Source: Streptomyces bauhiniae (lineage in GTDB: Bacteria; Actinomycetota; Actinomycetes; Streptomycetales; Streptomycetaceae). Taken from it: DNA of 64,000 nt. The notes beneath the pieces are model-generated. The model had not been told where the DNA came from and searched no databases. It saw only the letters and a program-made list of their open reading frames with translations. Made by a program: the position numbers and the translations under genes. The stretch is taken from positions 124,001-188,000 of the forward strand of contig NZ_SRRT01000001.1 of assembly GCF_004784475.1 (NCBI RefSeq). Direction: 5' to 3'. Of this stretch, positions 51,521 to 63,602 are shown piece by piece (the stretch's first letter is position 1; each line of letters opens with the position of its first letter).

Positions 51521-53647
51521 ATGGCTACCACTTCACTTGACCTGGCCAAGGTCCGCAACATCGGGATCATGGCCCACATCGACGCGGGCAAGACGACCAC
51601 CACCGAGCGGATCCTGTTCTACACCGGTGTGTCGTACAAGATCGGTGAGGTCCACGACGGCGCCGCCACGATGGACTGGATGGAGCAGGAGCAGGAGCGT
51701 GGCATCACGATCACGTCCGCTGCGACCACCTGCCACTGGCCCCTCGAGGGCAGTGACTACACCATCAACATCATCGACACCCCGGGTCACGTCGACTTCA
51801 CCGTCGAGGTGGAGCGTTCGCTCCGCGTGCTCGACGGCGCCGTGACGGTGTTCGACGGTGTCGCCGGTGTGGAGCCGCAGTCCGAGACGGTGTGGCGTCA
51901 GGCCGACCGTTACGGCGTGCCGCGCATCTGCTTCGTCAACAAGCTGGACCGTACCGGCGCCGAGTTCCACCGCTGTGTGGACATGATCTCGGACCGCCTG
52001 GGCGCCCAGCCGCTCGTCATGCAGCTCCCGATCGGTGCCGAGGCGGACTTCAAGGGCGTCATCGACCTGGTCCGCATGAAGGCGCTCGTGTGGTCCGCCG
52101 AGGCCGCCAAGGGCGAGATGTACGACACCGTCGACATCCCGGCCACGCACACCGAGGCCGCCGAGGAATGGCGCGCCAAGCTGGTCGAGGCCGTCGCGGA
52201 GAACGACGAAGAGATCATGGAGCTGTACCTGGAGGGCGAGGAGCCCACCGAGGAGCAGCTCTACGCCGCGATCCGTCGTATCACCATCGCGTCCGGCAAG
52301 TCCGACGGCACCACGGTCACCCCGGTGTTCTGCGGTACCGCGTTCAAGAACAAGGGCGTCCAGCCCCTGCTCGACGCGGTCGTGCGCTACCTGCCGACCC
52401 CGCTCGACGTCGAGGCCATCGAGGGCCACGACGTCAAGGACCCCGAGGTCGTCGTCAAGCGCAAGCCGTCCGAGGACGAGCCGCTGTCCGCGCTCGCGTT
52501 CAAGATCATGAGCGACCCGCACCTGGGCAAGCTCACCTTCGTCCGGGTCTACTCGGGCCGCCTGGAGTCCGGCACCTCGGTGCTGAACTCCGTCAAGGGC
52601 AAGAAGGAGCGCATCGGCAAGATCTACCGCATGCACGCCAACAAGCGTGAGGAGATCGAGTCGGTGGGCGCCGGCGACATCGTCGCCGTCATGGGCCTGA
52701 AGCAGACCACCACCGGTGAGACGCTGTCCGACGACAAGAACCCGGTGATCCTGGAGTCCATGGACTTCCCGGCGCCGGTCATCCAGGTCGCCATCGAGCC
52801 CAAGTCCAAGGGTGACCAGGAGAAGCTGGGTGTCGCCATCCAGCGTCTCGCGGAGGAGGACCCCTCCTTCCAGGTCCACTCGGACGAGGAGACCGGCCAG
52901 ACCATCATCGGCGGTATGGGCGAGCTGCACCTCGAGGTGCTGGTCGACCGCATGCGCCGTGAGTTCAAGGTCGAGGCCAACGTCGGCAAGCCGCAGGTCG
53001 CGTACCGCGAGACGATCCGCAAGGGCGTCGAGCGTCACGACTACACCCACAAGAAGCAGACCGGTGGTACCGGTCAGTTCGCGAAGGTGCAGATCGCGAT
53101 CGAGCCCATCGAGGGCGGCGACGCGTCGTACGAGTTCGTGAACAAGGTCACCGGTGGCCGCATCCCGAAGGAGTACATCCCTTCGGTGGACGCCGGTGCG
53201 CAGGAGGCCATGCAGTTCGGCATCCTGGCCGGCTACGAGATGACGGGCGTCCGCGTCATTCTTCTCGACGGTGGCTACCACGAGGTCGACTCCTCCGAGC
53301 TCGCCTTCAAGATCGCCGGTTCGCAGGCCTTCAAGGAGGCCGCGCGCAAGGCTTCGCCCGTGCTCCTCGAGCCGATGATGGCCGTCGAGGTCACCACGCC
53401 CGAGGACTACATGGGTGAGGTCATCGGCGACATCAACTCCCGCCGTGGCCAGATCCAGGCCATGGAGGAGCGGGCCGGTGCCCGCGTCGTGAAGGGCCTC
53501 GTGCCCCTCTCGGAGATGTTCGGCTACGTCGGAGACCTCCGCAGCAAGACCTCGGGTCGCGCAAGCTACTCGATGCAGTTCGACTCCTACGCCGAGGTTC
53601 CCCGGAACGTCGCCGAGGAGATCATCGCGAAGGCCAAGGGCGAGTAA
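51521..53647 (+). CDS. fusA: Elongation factor G
   Basis: A 708-residue translocation GTPase. G1 [14 protein letters not shown] near residue 18, the switch region [11 protein letters not shown]3 [22 protein letters not shown]4 [10 protein letters not shown], and domains III-V ending [18 protein letters not shown] 51521 with GAGAGAAGACC upstream; 39 bases after rpsG. tuf follows after 142 bases. Confidence 0.98.
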   Translation: MATTSLDLAKVRNIGIMAHIDAGKTTTTERILFYTGVSYKIGEVHDGAATMDWMEQEQERGITITSAATTCHWPLEGSDYTINIIDTPGHVDFTVEVERSLRVLDGAVTVFDGVAGVEPQSETVWRQADRYGVPRICFVNKLDRTGAEFHRCVDMISDRLGAQPLVMQLPIGAEADFKGVIDLVRMKALVWSAEAAKGEMYDTVDIPATHTEAAEEWRAKLVEAVAENDEEIMELYLEGEEPTEEQLYAAIRRITIASGKSDGTTVTPVFCGTAFKNKGVQPLLDAVVRYLPTPLDVEAIEGHDVKDPEVVVKRKPSEDEPLSALAFKIMSDPHLGKLTFVRVYSGRLESGTSVLNSVKGKKERIGKIYRMHANKREEIESVGAGDIVAVMGLKQTTTGETLSDDKNPVILESMDFPAPVIQVAIEPKSKGDQEKLGVAIQRLAEEDPSFQVHSDEETGQTIIGGMGELHLEVLVDRMRREFKVEANVGKPQVAYRETIRKGVERHDYTHKKQTGGTGQFAKVQIAIEPIEGGDASYEFVNKVTGGRIPKEYIPSVDAGAQEAMQFGILAGYEMTGVRVILLDGGYHEVDSSELAFKIAGSQAFKEAARKASPVLLEPMMAVEVTTPEDYMGEVIGDINSRRGQIQAMEERAGARVVKGLVPLSEMFGYVGDLRSKTSGRASYSMQFDSYAEVPRNVAEEIIAKAKGE

Positions 53648-53684
53648 CGCACCCCGTTTACACGCTTTAGGCTTGACACCGAAC

Positions 53685-53716
53685 GCCGGGGTCGGACCAC
53701 ACGGAAAGACCCCGGC
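53685..53716 (+). promoter_or_regulatory. Hairpin in the fusA-tuf gap
   Basis: GCCGGGGTC (53685-53693) and its complement (53708-53716). A TTGACA at 53673-53678 just upstream lacks a convincing -10. The tuf1 gene of Streptomyces is known to have its own promoter in this gap; the hairpin may be part of its leader or a partial terminator. Confidence 0.45.
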
Positions 53717-53789
53717 GGGCGGCATCCCAGCAAAGATCACCTGGCGCCGATGAGTAAGGCGTACCAGAACCACTCCACAGGAGGACCCA

Positions 53790-54983
<1,194 letters not shown>

Positions 54984-55018
54984 GCACCCCTTGCTTGAGG
55001 GTCCTTGACCGACCCGAA

Positions 55019-55050
55019 GAGGCCCGCACGACATATGTCGTGCGGGCCTC
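55019..55050 (+). terminator. Perfectly palindromic terminator after tuf
   Basis: A 32-base perfect palindrome (55019-55034 against 55035-55050), followed by TTTGCTGTTT. It is the end of the str operon. Confidence 0.9.
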
Positions 55051-55496
55051 TTTGCTGTTTCGGCGTGATGTTCGCCTCAGGCGATGAGCCCGATGGGTTT
55101 GACCTGCGTCACTCTCGGGGTAATCTACTCGGCTCGATTGGCCAGGGGGGTGGGCCATGTGGCAGACTGTCCGAGTTGCTCGGTCGAGTGTTGATGCTGC
55201 GCGCCTCCCGCCGGGAGGACCGGAAGCGAGTCCCACAGTACTCGTCAACCCCCTGGGGTTGGACGTACGGGAATCTTCCGGGAAGCGTGGGCGCAGCACC
55301 GACCAGGCGCCCGGTGGGCCTTCCGCCCCCGGCCCGCGGTACCGGCAGGGCCGTGTGCATTCCCTGAAGGGATGTTCCAGCGATGGGCATCTGTTTTAGC
55401 GGAAGTGCGACACGCCCGACCGCGTGGGTCGGAGAGAAGGCAGTGTGAAACTGCCGGGTTCCAGAGCGTGAGAGAAGACAGGACTACTGAGTAGCC
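55051..55496 (+). promoter_or_regulatory. S10 operon promoter region and long leader
   Basis: TTGACC (55099-55104), 16 bases, TAATCT (55121-55126) is a good promoter candidate. It would give a leader of about 365 bases. The leader has no convincing open frame and contains the hairpin at 55415-55432 shared with the rpsL leader. A second promoter within the gap cannot be excluded. Confidence 0.6.
55408..55433 (+). promoter_or_regulatory. Leader hairpin shared with rpsL
   Basis: CCCGACC (55415-55421), loop GCGT, GGGTCGG (55426-55432). The 26 bases match 50561-50586 at all but one position, 64 bases before the rpsJ start. Confidence 0.7.
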
Positions 55497-55805
55497 ATGG
55501 CGGGACAGAAGATCCGCATCCGGCTCAAGGCCTACGACCACGAGGTCATCGACTCCTCGGCGAAGAAGATCGTCGAGACGGTGACCCGCACTGGTGCGTC
55601 GGTCGCGGGCCCGGTGCCGCTGCCCACTGAGAAGAACGTGTACTGCGTCATCAAGTCGCCGCACAAGTACAAGGACTCGCGCGAGCACTTCGAGATGCGC
55701 ACGCACAAGCGCCTGATCGACATCCTCGACCCGACGCCCAAGACCGTTGACTCCCTGATGCGACTCGACCTCCCGGCCGGTGTCGACATCGAGATCAAGC
55801 TCTAG
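55497..55805 (+). CDS. rpsJ: 30S ribosomal protein S10
   Basis: A 102-residue protein, also the NusE antitermination factor that binds NusB and NusG. Text [22 protein letters not shown] (3-24) and [25 protein letters not shown] segment are diagnostic. ATG 55497. First gene of the S10 operon, with rplC 17 bases downstream. Confidence 0.98.
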   Translation: MAGQKIRIRLKAYDHEVIDSSAKKIVETVTRTGASVAGPVPLPTEKNVYCVIKSPHKYKDSREHFEMRTHKRLIDILDPTPKTVDSLMRLDLPAGVDIEIKL

Positions 55806-55822
55806 GGATCGGTGATCTGAGA

Positions 55823-56467
55823 ATGGCTAAGCAGATCAAGGGCATCCTGGGCGAGAAGCTCGGCATGACGCAGGTGTGGGACGAGAACAACCGTGTTGTT
55901 CCGGTCACCGTCGTCAAGGCCGGCCCCAACGTCGTCACCCAGGTCCGTACGAACGACGTCGACGGCTACGAGTCGGTCCAGATCGCCTTCGGCGAGATCG
56001 ACCCGCGCAAGGTGAACAAGCCCCTCAAGGGCCACTTCGCCAAGGCCGACGTCACCCCGCGCCGCCACCTGGTGGAGCTCCGCACCTCCGACGCCAGCGA
56101 CTACACGCTGGGCCAGGAGATCACTGCCGAGGTCTTCGAGTCGGGCGTCAAGGTCGACGTCACCGCGAAGAGCAAGGGCAAGGGCTTCGCCGGTGTCATG
56201 AAGCGCCACAACTTCAAGGGTGGCAAGGCGTCCCACGGTGCCCACCGTGTGCACCGCATGCCCGGTTCCATCGGTGGCTGTGCCACCCCCGGTCGTGTCT
56301 TCAAGGGCATGCGCATGGCGGGTCGCATGGGCAACGAGCGGGTCACCACCCAGAACCTGACCGTTCACGCCGTTGACGCGGAGAAGGGCCTGCTCCTCAT
56401 CAAGGGCGCGGTTCCTGGTCCGAACGGCGGCCTCGTCCTGGTCCGCACCGCGGCCAAGGGGGCCTGA
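55823..56467 (+). CDS. rplC: 50S ribosomal protein L3
   Basis: A 214-residue early-assembly protein reaching the peptidyl-transferase centre. [15 protein letters not shown] (6-20) and the loop [21 protein letters not shown] near 134-155 are characteristic. ATG 55823; rplD starts six bases after its stop. Confidence 0.97.
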   Translation: MAKQIKGILGEKLGMTQVWDENNRVVPVTVVKAGPNVVTQVRTNDVDGYESVQIAFGEIDPRKVNKPLKGHFAKADVTPRRHLVELRTSDASDYTLGQEITAEVFESGVKVDVTAKSKGKGFAGVMKRHNFKGGKASHGAHRVHRMPGSIGGCATPGRVFKGMRMAGRMGNERVTTQNLTVHAVDAEKGLLLIKGAVPGPNGGLVLVRTAAKGA

Positions 56468-56472
56468 GGACT

Positions 56473-57129
56473 ATGAGCACCATTGACATTCTGTCGCCCT
56501 CCGGCGACAACGCCGGGACCGTAGAGCTCCCGGCCGAGATCTTCGACGTCGAGAAGATCAGCGTTCCGCTGCTTCACCAGGTCGTCGTCGCGCAGCTTGC
56601 CGCCGCCCGTCAGGGCACGCACAAGGTCAAGCGTCGTGGCGAGGTCCGCGGTGGTGGCCGCAAGCCGTACCGCCAGAAGGGCACCGGCCGCGCGCGCCAG
56701 GGTTCGACCCGTGCGCCGCAGTTCGCCGGCGGTGGCGTCGTCCACGGCCCCACGCCGCGTGACTACTCGCAGCGGACCCCCAAGAAGATGAAGGCCGCGG
56801 CCCTGCGCCACGCCCTCACCGACCGGGCCCGCAACGCTCGTATCCACGTCATCACCGGCGTGGTCGAGGGCGACACCCCCTCCACCAAGGCCGCGAAGAG
56901 CTTCCTCGGCAAGGTCAGCGAGCGCAAGAACGTGCTCCTGGTCATCGAGCGCTCCGACGAGGCCGCGCTGCTTTCCGCGCGCAACCTGCCCCAGGTCCAC
57001 ATCCTGGAGCCGGGCCAGCTGAACACGTACGACGTTCTCGTCTCGGACGACGTGGTCTTCACCCAGGCCGCTTTCGAGTCCTTCGTGTCCGGCCCGAAGG
57101 CCAATGACACCGAAGGGAGCGAAGCCTGA
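56473..57129 (+). CDS. rplD: 50S ribosomal protein L4
   Basis: A 218-residue exit-tunnel protein. The tunnel loop [20 protein letters not shown] (about 53-75) is intact. In E. coli L4 represses the S10 operon by binding its leader. ATG 56473; the stop overlaps the rplW start by one base. Confidence 0.97.
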   Translation: MSTIDILSPSGDNAGTVELPAEIFDVEKISVPLLHQVVVAQLAAARQGTHKVKRRGEVRGGGRKPYRQKGTGRARQGSTRAPQFAGGGVVHGPTPRDYSQRTPKKMKAAALRHALTDRARNARIHVITGVVEGDTPSTKAAKSFLGKVSERKNVLLVIERSDEAALLSARNLPQVHILEPGQLNTYDVLVSDDVVFTQAAFESFVSGPKANDTEGSEA

Positions 57130-57548
57130 TGGCTACGCGCCACCCGAGCATCGCCTCGAAGGCCGCCAAGGCCGCCAAGGCCGCGCGCGTCGCCAAGGCG
57201 AAGCGTCACGCCACCGAGGGCAAGAACACCGTCGAGACCCCGCTGAGCAAGTCCTTCACGGACCCCCGTGACGTGCTGCTCAAGCCGGTCGTCTCGGAGA
57301 AGAGCTACGCGCTCCTCGACGAGGGCAAGTACACGTTCATCGTCGCCCCGAACGCCAACAAGACCCAGATCAAGCAGGCCGTCCAGGCGGTCTTCGACGT
57401 CAAGGTCACCGGGGTCAACACGATCAACCGCCAGGGCAAGCGCAAGCGCACGAAGACCGGTTTCGGTCAGCGTGCCGGCAGCAAGCGTGCGATCGTGACC
57501 CTCGCCGAGGGCGACCGTATCGACATCTTCGGCGGTCCGACCGCCTGA
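57129..57548 (+). CDS. rplW: 50S ribosomal protein L23
   Basis: A 139-residue tunnel-exit protein that docks SRP and trigger factor. The L23 core starts near residue 45 ([22 protein letters not shown]); before it lies an Ala/Lys-rich extension of about 40 residues that is not present in most bacterial L23 proteins. The ATG at 57129 shares its first base with the rplD stop, which supports the extended start. Confidence 0.96.
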   Translation: MATRHPSIASKAAKAAKAARVAKAKRHATEGKNTVETPLSKSFTDPRDVLLKPVVSEKSYALLDEGKYTFIVAPNANKTQIKQAVQAVFDVKVTGVNTINRQGKRKRTKTGFGQRAGSKRAIVTLAEGDRIDIFGGPTA

Positions 57549-57588
57549 CGGCGGTCTGGATCGTCCGATATCGGACGAGGACTGAGAA

Positions 57589-58425
57589 ATGGGAATCCGC
57601 AAGTACAAGCCGACTACGCCGGGCCGTCGTGGCGCCAGCGTCGCCGACTTCGTCGAGGTCACGCGGTCCACGCCGGAGAAGTCGCTGGTCCGCCCGCTGC
57701 ACAGCAAGGGCGGCCGTAACAACGCCGGTCGTGTGACCGTTCGCCACCAGGGTGGCGGACACAAGCGCGCCTACCGAGTGATCGACTTCCGTCGTCACGA
57801 CAAGGACGGCGTGCCGGCGAAGGTCGCGCACATCGAGTACGACCCCAACCGCACCGCGCGCATCGCGCTGCTGCACTACGCGGACGGCGAGAAGCGCTAC
57901 ATCCTCGCCCCGCGCAACCTGCAGCAGGGCGACCGCGTCGAGAACGGTCCGGGCGCCGACATCAAGCCGGGCAACAACCTGGCGCTCCGCAACATCCCGG
58001 TCGGTACCACGATCCACGCGATCGAGCTCCGTCCCGGTGGCGGTGCCAAGTTCGCCCGCTCCGCCGGTGCGTCCGTGCAGCTCCTTGCGAAGGAGGGCTC
58101 CATGGCCCACCTCCGCATGCCGTCCGGCGAGATCCGTCTCGTCGACGTGCGCTGCCGCGCCACCGTCGGTGAGGTCGGCAACGCCGAGCAGAGCAACATC
58201 AACTGGGGTAAGGCCGGCCGTAAGCGGTGGCTGGGCGTTCGCCCGACCGTCCGTGGTGTGGTCATGAACCCGGTCGACCACCCGCACGGTGGTGGTGAGG
58301 GCCGGACCTCCGGTGGTCGCCACCCTGTGTCCCCGTGGGGCAAGAAGGAAGGCCGTACTCGTTCGCCCAAGAAGGCGTCGAACAAGTACATCGTCCGCCG
58401 CCGCAAGACGAACAAGAAGCGCTAA
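57589..58425 (+). CDS. rplB: 50S ribosomal protein L2
   Basis: A 278-residue protein essential for peptidyl transfer and subunit joining. Signature [20 protein letters not shown] lies near residue 230, with [13 protein letters not shown] just before it containing the conserved histidine. ATG 57589, 40 bases after rplW. Confidence 0.98.
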   Translation: MGIRKYKPTTPGRRGASVADFVEVTRSTPEKSLVRPLHSKGGRNNAGRVTVRHQGGGHKRAYRVIDFRRHDKDGVPAKVAHIEYDPNRTARIALLHYADGEKRYILAPRNLQQGDRVENGPGADIKPGNNLALRNIPVGTTIHAIELRPGGGAKFARSAGASVQLLAKEGSMAHLRMPSGEIRLVDVRCRATVGEVGNAEQSNINWGKAGRKRWLGVRPTVRGVVMNPVDHPHGGGEGRTSGGRHPVSPWGKKEGRTRSPKKASNKYIVRRRKTNKKR

Positions 58426-58437
58426 GGACGGGTTGAG

Positions 58438-58719
58438 ATGCCTCGTAGCTTGAAGAAGGGGCCCTTCGTCGACGACCACCTGATCAAGAAGGTGGACGTC
58501 CAGAACGAAGCCGGCACCAAGAACGTCATCAAGACCTGGTCCCGTCGCTCGATGATCGTCCCGGCGATGCTGGGCCACACGATCGCGGTGCACAACGGCA
58601 AGACCCACATCCCGGTGTTCGTCACCGAGTCGATGGTCGGCCACAAGCTCGGCGAGTTCTCGCCGACCCGCACCTTCCGCGGCCACGTCAAGGACGACCG
58701 GAAGTCGAAGCGCCGCTAG
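58438..58719 (+). CDS. rpsS: 30S ribosomal protein S19
   Basis: A 93-residue head protein near the A-site finger. [19 protein letters not shown] and [27 protein letters not shown] text are diagnostic. ATG 58438, twelve bases after rplB; rplV follows by 44 bases. Confidence 0.97.
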   Translation: MPRSLKKGPFVDDHLIKKVDVQNEAGTKNVIKTWSRRSMIVPAMLGHTIAVHNGKTHIPVFVTESMVGHKLGEFSPTRTFRGHVKDDRKSKRR

Positions 58720-58763
58720 TAGCGGATCGCATTCAGACACGTAAGTAACTGAGAGGGACAACC

Positions 58764-59111
58764 ATGGAAGCCAGGGCCCAGGCGCGGTACATCCGCGTTA
58801 CGCCCATGAAGGCCCGCCGCGTGGTGGACCTTATCCGTGGCATGGATGCCACGGAGGCTCAGGCTGTTCTGCGATTCGCTCCGCAGGCAGCCTCCGTGCC
58901 GGTCGGCAAGGTGCTCGACAGCGCCATCGCCAACGCCGCGCACAACTACGACCACACCGACGCCGACAGCCTCTTCATTTCCGAGGCCTACGTCGACGAG
59001 GGCCCGACCCTGAAGCGGTTCCGGCCGCGCGCCCAGGGCCGTGCCTACCGGATCCGCAAGCGGACCAGCCACATCACCGTGGTCGTCAGCAGCAAGGAAG
59101 GAACCCGGTAA
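58764..59111 (+). CDS. rplV: 50S ribosomal protein L22
   Basis: A 115-residue tunnel protein. [20 protein letters not shown] opens the protein, and the tunnel hairpin [18 protein letters not shown] is wild type, without macrolide-type changes that I can recognise. GAGAGGGA precedes ATG 58764. The stop shares one base with the rpsC start. Confidence 0.97.
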   Translation: MEARAQARYIRVTPMKARRVVDLIRGMDATEAQAVLRFAPQAASVPVGKVLDSAIANAAHNYDHTDADSLFISEAYVDEGPTLKRFRPRAQGRAYRIRKRTSHITVVVSSKEGTR

Positions 59112-59941
59112 TGGGCCAGAAGGTAAACCCGCACGGGTTCCGGCTCGGTGTCACGACCGACTTCAAGTCGCGTTGGTACGCCGACAAGCTCTACAAGGAC
59201 TACGTCAAGGAAGACGTGGCCATCCGTCGCATGCTGACGCAGGGCATGGAGCGCGCGGGCATCTCCAAGGTGGAGATCGAGCGCACCCGTGACCGTGTCC
59301 GCGTCGACATCCACACCGCGCGTCCGGGCATCGTCATCGGCCGCCGCGGTGCGGAGGCCGACAAGATCCGCGGTCAGCTCGAGAAGCTGACGGGCAAGCA
59401 GGTCCAGCTCAACATCCTCGAGGTCAAGAACCCCGAGACGGATGCTCAGCTCGTGGCCCAGGCCGTCGCCGAGCAGCTTTCCTCGCGTGTCTCCTTCCGC
59501 CGTGCCATGCGCAAGAGCATGCAGTCGGCGATGAAGGCCGGCGCCAAGGGCATCAAGATCCAGTGCGGTGGCCGCCTCGGTGGCGCCGAGATGTCCCGCT
59601 CGGAGTTCTACCGCGAGGGCCGTGTGCCCCTGCACACGCTCCGCGCGAACGTGGACTACGGCTTCTTCGAGGCCAAGACGACCTTCGGCCGCATCGGCGT
59701 GAAGGTCTGGATCTACAAGGGCGACGTCAAGAACATCGCCGAGGTCCGCGCCGAGAACGCTGCGGCCCGTGCGGGTAACCGCCCGGCCCGTGGCGGCGCC
59801 GACCGCCCGGCCCGTGGTGGCCGTGGTGGCGAGCGTGGTGGGCGCGGTCGCAAGCCGCAGCAGGCTGCCGGCGCCGAGGCCCCCAAGGCCGAGGCTCCCG
59901 CTGCCGCCGCTCCGGCTGAGAGCACCGGAACGGAGGCCTGA
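59111..59941 (+). CDS. rpsC: 30S ribosomal protein S3
   Basis: A 276-residue mRNA-entry protein. The KH domain has [17 protein letters not shown] (about 75-91), and the S3 C-terminal domain ends near residue 210. A 60-residue tail rich in Gly-Arg, then Ala-Glu-Pro, follows; such tails are usual in Streptomyces. ATG 59111 overlaps the rplV stop. Confidence 0.97.
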   Translation: MGQKVNPHGFRLGVTTDFKSRWYADKLYKDYVKEDVAIRRMLTQGMERAGISKVEIERTRDRVRVDIHTARPGIVIGRRGAEADKIRGQLEKLTGKQVQLNILEVKNPETDAQLVAQAVAEQLSSRVSFRRAMRKSMQSAMKAGAKGIKIQCGGRLGGAEMSRSEFYREGRVPLHTLRANVDYGFFEAKTTFGRIGVKVWIYKGDVKNIAEVRAENAAARAGNRPARGGADRPARGGRGGERGGRGRKPQQAAGAEAPKAEAPAAAAPAESTGTEA

Positions 59942-59946
59942 CCGTC

Positions 59947-60366
59947 ATGCTGATCCCCCGTAGGGTCAAGCACCGCAAGCAGCACCACCCGAAGCGCAGT
60001 GGTATGGCCAAGGGTGGCACGCAGGTCGCGTTCGGCGAGTACGGCATCCAGGCGCTGACCCCGGCGTATGTGACGAACCGTCAGATCGAAGCGGCTCGTA
60101 TCGCCATGACCCGCCACATCAAGCGTGGCGGCAAGGTCTGGATCAACATCTACCCGGACCGTCCCCTCACCAAGAAGCCTGCCGAGACCCGCATGGGTTC
60201 CGGTAAGGGTTCCCCGGAGTGGTGGATCGCCAACGTCAAGCCCGGACGCGTCATGTTCGAGCTGTCGTACCCCAACGAGAAGATTGCGCGTGAGGCCCTC
60301 ACTCGTGCGGCCCACAAGCTGCCGATGAAGTGCCGGATCGTCAAGCGCGAGGCAGGTGAAGCGTGA
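59947..60366 (+). CDS. rplP: 50S ribosomal protein L16
   Basis: A 139-residue A-site tRNA-binding protein. [19 protein letters not shown] and [26 protein letters not shown] text are diagnostic. It starts five bases after rpsC and ends overlapping rpmC. Confidence 0.97.
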   Translation: MLIPRRVKHRKQHHPKRSGMAKGGTQVAFGEYGIQALTPAYVTNRQIEAARIAMTRHIKRGGKVWINIYPDRPLTKKPAETRMGSGKGSPEWWIANVKPGRVMFELSYPNEKIAREALTRAAHKLPMKCRIVKREAGEA

Positions 60367-60590
60367 TGTCGGCCGGTACCAAGGCGTCCGAGCTGCGCGA
60401 GCTGGGCAACGAGGAGCTTCTTGCGAAGCTCCGCGAGGCCAAGGAAGAGCTGTTCAATCTCCGCTTCCAGGCGGCGACTGGTCAGCTCGAGAACCACGGC
60501 CGTCTGAAGGCGGTCCGCAAGGACATCGCGCGGATCTACACCCTGATGCGCGAGCGTGAGCTGGGCATCGAGACGGTGGAGAACGCATGA
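60366..60590 (+). CDS. rpmC: 50S ribosomal protein L29
   Basis: A 74-residue tunnel-exit protein: [21 protein letters not shown] and [23 protein letters not shown] helical hairpin. The ATG at 60366 shares its A with the rplP stop codon; a GTG three bases earlier is in frame but less likely. Overlaps rpsQ by four bases. Confidence 0.96.
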   Translation: MSAGTKASELRELGNEELLAKLREAKEELFNLRFQAATGQLENHGRLKAVRKDIARIYTLMRERELGIETVENA

Positions 60591-60871
60591 GCGAGAAGAA
60601 CGTGACTGAGAACGCAGAGGCCCGCGGCTTCCGCAAGACCCGTGAGGGTCTCGTCGTCAGCGACAAGATGGACAAGACCGTCGTCGTCGCCGTCGAGGAC
60701 CGCGTGAAGCACGCGCTGTACGGCAAGGTCATCCGCCGTACGAACAAGCTCAAGGCCCACGACGAGCAGAACGCCGCCGGCGTCGGCGACCGTGTCCTCC
60801 TCGCGGAGACCCGGCCGCTGTCCTCGACGAAGCGCTGGCGCATCGTCGAGATCCTCGAGAAGGCCAAGTAA
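60587..60871 (+). CDS. rpsQ: 30S ribosomal protein S17
   Basis: A 94-residue OB-fold protein. [19 protein letters not shown] and the C-terminal [19 protein letters not shown] match the family. Overlaps rpmC by four bases; a 110-base gap with a hairpin separates it from rplN. Confidence 0.97.
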   Translation: MSEKNVTENAEARGFRKTREGLVVSDKMDKTVVVAVEDRVKHALYGKVIRRTNKLKAHDEQNAAGVGDRVLLAETRPLSSTKRWRIVEILEKAK

Positions 60872-60872
60872 T

Positions 60873-60896
60873 TCCTGCGGGGCAAATCCCGCAGGA
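60873..60896 (+). terminator. Intra-operon hairpin between rpsQ and rplN
   Basis: TCCTGCGGG (60873-60881) pairs perfectly with CCCGCAGGA (60888-60896), directly after the rpsQ stop. No T-tract follows. It marks the S10/spc boundary and may be a partial terminator, processing or regulatory site rather than a full stop. Confidence 0.5.
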
Positions 60897-60981
60897 CAGT
60901 TCCGCCAGGCTCGGTCGGGGTTCCCGTTCTTCGTAGGAACGAGACCCCGGCCGGGAACCGGCAGACAAACAGGAGATAGAC

Positions 60982-61350
60982 GTGATCCAGCAGGAGTCGC
61001 GGCTGCGTGTCGCCGACAACACTGGTGCGAAGGAGATCCTTTGCATCCGTGTGCTCGGTGGCTCCGGTCGCCGCTACGCGGGCATCGGTGACGTCATCGT
61101 CGCCACCGTCAAGGACGCGATCCCCGGCGGCAACGTGAAGAAGGGTGACGTCATCAAGGCGGTCATCGTTCGCACCGTCAAGGAGCGCCGCCGTCCCGAC
61201 GGCTCGTACATCCGCTTCGACGAGAACGCCGCTGTCATTCTCAAGAACGACGGCGACCCTCGCGGCACCCGTATCTTCGGCCCCGTCGGCCGTGAGCTGC
61301 GCGAGAAGAAGTTCATGAAGATCATCTCGCTCGCGCCGGAGGTGCTGTAA
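60982..61350 (+). CDS. rplN: 50S ribosomal protein L14
   Basis: A 122-residue intersubunit-bridge protein. [19 protein letters not shown] and [25 protein letters not shown] text are diagnostic. The GTG start at 60982 has CAGGAGA upstream. First gene of the spc part; rplX is two bases downstream. Confidence 0.97.
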   Translation: MIQQESRLRVADNTGAKEILCIRVLGGSGRRYAGIGDVIVATVKDAIPGGNVKKGDVIKAVIVRTVKERRRPDGSYIRFDENAAVILKNDGDPRGTRIFGPVGRELREKKFMKIISLAPEVL

Positions 61351-61352
61351 GC

Positions 61353-61676
61353 ATGAAGATCAAGAAGGGCGACCTGGTCCAGGTCATCACCGGTAAGGAC
61401 AAGGGCAAGCAGGGCAAGGTCATTGCCGCTTACCCGCGCGACGAGCGTGTCCTGGTCGAGGGTGTCAACCGGGTCAAGAAGCACACCAAGGCCGGCCCCA
61501 CCGCCAGCGGTTCGCAGGCGGGCGGCATCGTCACGACCGAGGCGCCCATCCACGTCTCCAACGTCCAGTTGGTCGTTGAGAAGGATGGCAACAAGGTCGT
61601 CACGCGTGTCGGCTACCGCTTCGACGACGAAGGCAACAAGATCCGCGTTGCCAAGCGGACGGGTGAGGACATCTGA
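61353..61676 (+). CDS. rplX: 50S ribosomal protein L24
   Basis: A 107-residue assembly initiator with a KOW motif ([23 protein letters not shown]) at its N terminus. ATG 61353; its stop shares one base with the rplE ATG. Confidence 0.97.
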   Translation: MKIKKGDLVQVITGKDKGKQGKVIAAYPRDERVLVEGVNRVKKHTKAGPTASGSQAGGIVTTEAPIHVSNVQLVVEKDGNKVVTRVGYRFDDEGNKIRVAKRTGEDI

Positions 61677-62233
61677 TGGCTACCACCACCACTCCGCGTC
61701 TGAAGACGAAGTACCGCGAGGAGATCGCGGGCAAGCTGCGTGACGAGTTCAAGTACGAGAACGTCATGCAGATCCCCGGCCTCGTCAAGATCGTGGTCAA
61801 CATGGGTGTGGGCGACGCCGCCCGCGACTCCAAGCTGATCGAGGGCGCCATCCGCGACCTCACCACGATCACCGGTCAGAAGCCGGCCGTCACCAAGGCC
61901 CGCAAGTCCATCGCGCAGTTCAAGCTGCGCGAGGGTCAGCCGATCGGTGCCCACGTCACGCTCCGTGGCGACCGCATGTGGGAGTTCCTGGACCGCACCC
62001 TGTCGCTGGCGCTTCCGCGCATCCGCGACTTCCGCGGCCTGTCCCCCAAGCAGTTCGACGGCCGTGGCAACTACACCTTCGGTCTCACGGAGCAGGTCAT
62101 GTTCCACGAGATCGACCAGGACAAGATCGACCGCGTCCGGGGTATGGACATCACCGTGGTCACCACGGCGACCAACGACGCTGAGGGCCGCGCGCTCCTT
62201 CGTCACCTCGGCTTCCCGTTCAAGGAGGCGTGA
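61676..62233 (+). CDS. rplE: 50S ribosomal protein L5
   Basis: A 185-residue 5S rRNA-binding protein of the central protuberance. Family text: [40 protein letters not shown] and [24 protein letters not shown] segment. Overlaps rplX by one base and ends five bases before rpsN. Confidence 0.97.
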   Translation: MATTTTPRLKTKYREEIAGKLRDEFKYENVMQIPGLVKIVVNMGVGDAARDSKLIEGAIRDLTTITGQKPAVTKARKSIAQFKLREGQPIGAHVTLRGDRMWEFLDRTLSLALPRIRDFRGLSPKQFDGRGNYTFGLTEQVMFHEIDQDKIDRVRGMDITVVTTATNDAEGRALLRHLGFPFKEA

Positions 62234-62238
62234 GCGAG

Positions 62239-62424
62239 ATGGCGAAGAAGGCTCTTATCGCTAAGGCTGCTCGCAAGCCCAAGTTCGGTGTGCGTGGCTA
62301 CACGCGCTGCCAGCGCTGCGGCCGTCCGCACTCCGTGTACCGCAAGTTCGGCCTCTGCCGCGTGTGCCTTCGTGAGATGGCTCACCGTGGCGAGCTGCCG
62401 GGCGTGACCAAGAGCTCCTGGTAA
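62239..62424 (+). CDS. rpsN: 30S ribosomal protein S14, zinc (type Z) form
   Basis: A 61-residue S14 of the short zinc-binding type: [20 protein letters not shown] contains the four cysteine ligands. Actinobacteria usually also carry a longer zinc-free S14 elsewhere. The start is ATG 62239 after CGTGAGCGAG; an in-frame GTG at 62230 overlaps rplE and is less likely. Confidence 0.96.
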   Translation: MAKKALIAKAARKPKFGVRGYTRCQRCGRPHSVYRKFGLCRVCLREMAHRGELPGVTKSSW

Positions 62425-62636
62425 TCCCCTTAAACAGGGATTCCTGAAGCTCTCGGTAAGCAACTGGGCCGACAGGGGCCCGCCCCCACATGCCGTAGGC
62501 TTGCGGGGTCGGGCGTCTGTCGCGCCCGTACGACTTACTACGCCGTAGGTCCACCGCGCCGCACCCGTCCCGTCCCGGATCGGGGAGAGGGATGGCGCAC
62601 CAGGAAACCCCGGCGAGAGAGGCCGAAGGCCAATTC
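62425..62636 (+). other. 212-base gap between rpsN and rpsH
   Basis: Unusually long for this operon. It holds GC-rich potential stems (GGGGCCCGCCCCC near 62476) and a TAGGCT near 62496 that could be a -10, but no good -35 at the right distance. An internal promoter or a regulatory RNA structure for the S8-binding region is possible; nothing is established. Confidence 0.4.
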
Positions 62637-63035
62637 ATGACCATGACTGATCCGATCGCAGACATGCTTACGCGTCTGCGGAACGCGAACTCGGCATACC
62701 ACGACTCCGTGACGATGCCGTCCTCGAAGATCAAGTCTCACATCGCGGAGATCCTCCAGCAGGAGGGCTTCATCACGGGCTGGAAGGTCGAGGACGCCGA
62801 GGTCGGCAAGAACCTCGTCCTGGAGCTGAAGTTCGGCCCCAACCGTGAGCGCTCCATCGCGGGGATCAAGCGCATCTCCAAGCCCGGTCTCCGGGTTTAC
62901 GCGAAGTCCACCAACCTGCCGAAGGTGCTCGGCGGCCTGGGCGTGGCGATCATCTCCACGTCGCACGGTCTCCTCACCGACAAGCAGGCCGGCAAGAAGG
63001 GCGTGGGTGGGGAAGTCCTCGCCTACGTCTGGTAA
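62637..63035 (+). CDS. rpsH: 30S ribosomal protein S8
   Basis: A 132-residue platform protein. [18 protein letters not shown] opens it and the C-terminal [19 protein letters not shown] carries the 16S-binding signature. In E. coli S8 is the repressor of the spc operon. ATG 62637 with GAAGG upstream; the 15-codon upstream extension of the frame is not supported. Confidence 0.97.
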   Translation: MTMTDPIADMLTRLRNANSAYHDSVTMPSSKIKSHIAEILQQEGFITGWKVEDAEVGKNLVLELKFGPNRERSIAGIKRISKPGLRVYAKSTNLPKVLGGLGVAIISTSHGLLTDKQAGKKGVGGEVLAYVW

Positions 63036-63059
63036 CGGAAGGGAACGGAGGAAACAGCT

Positions 63060-63599
63060 ATGTCGCGTATTGGCAAGCTCCCCATCACGGTTCCCGCCGG
63101 CGTGGACGTCACCATCGACGGCCGTACGGTCGCGGTCAAGGGCCCCAAGGGCTCGCTGACCCACACCGTCGTCGCGCCGATCGACATCGTCAGGGATGAG
63201 GACGGCACCCTCGCGGTGACCCGTCCCAACGACGAGCGTCAGAACAAGGCCCTGCACGGCCTGTCCCGCACGCTGGTGGCGAACATGATCACCGGCGTGA
63301 CCCAGGGTTACGTGAAGAAGCTCGAGATCAGCGGTGTCGGTTACCGCGTCACGGCCAAGGGCTCGAACCTCGAGTTCGCGCTCGGCTACAGCCACCCGAT
63401 CGTCGTCGAGGCGCCCGAGGGCATCACCTTCAAGGTGGAGAGCCCGACCCGCTTCCAGGTCGAGGGCATCGACAAGCAGAAGGTCGGCGAGGTTGCGGCC
63501 AACATCCGCAAGCTGCGCAAGCCCGACCCGTACAAGGCCAAGGGTGTCAAGTACGAGGGCGAAGTCATCCGCCGCAAGGTCGGAAAGGCGGGTAAGTAA
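63060..63599 (+). CDS. rplF: 50S ribosomal protein L6
   Basis: A 179-residue protein near the factor-binding site. [17 protein letters not shown] and the C-terminal [20 protein letters not shown] are diagnostic. ATG 63060 with ACGGAGGA upstream; rplR is three bases downstream. Confidence 0.97.
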   Translation: MSRIGKLPITVPAGVDVTIDGRTVAVKGPKGSLTHTVVAPIDIVRDEDGTLAVTRPNDERQNKALHGLSRTLVANMITGVTQGYVKKLEISGVGYRVTAKGSNLEFALGYSHPIVVEAPEGITFKVESPTRFQVEGIDKQKVGEVAANIRKLRKPDPYKAKGVKYEGEVIRRKVGKAGK

Positions 63600-63602
63600 G
63601 CC

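Noticed and set aside
53673..53701. Strong tuf promoter built on the TTGACA at 53673
   Set aside because: Bases at 17-18 nt spacing (ACCACA/CCACAC) do not resemble a -10; mentioned only as a possibility with the hairpin.
60873..60896. Considered as the end of the S10 operon
   Set aside because: No T-tract, and rplN has no clear promoter in the 85 bases that follow; kept only as a hairpin of uncertain role.
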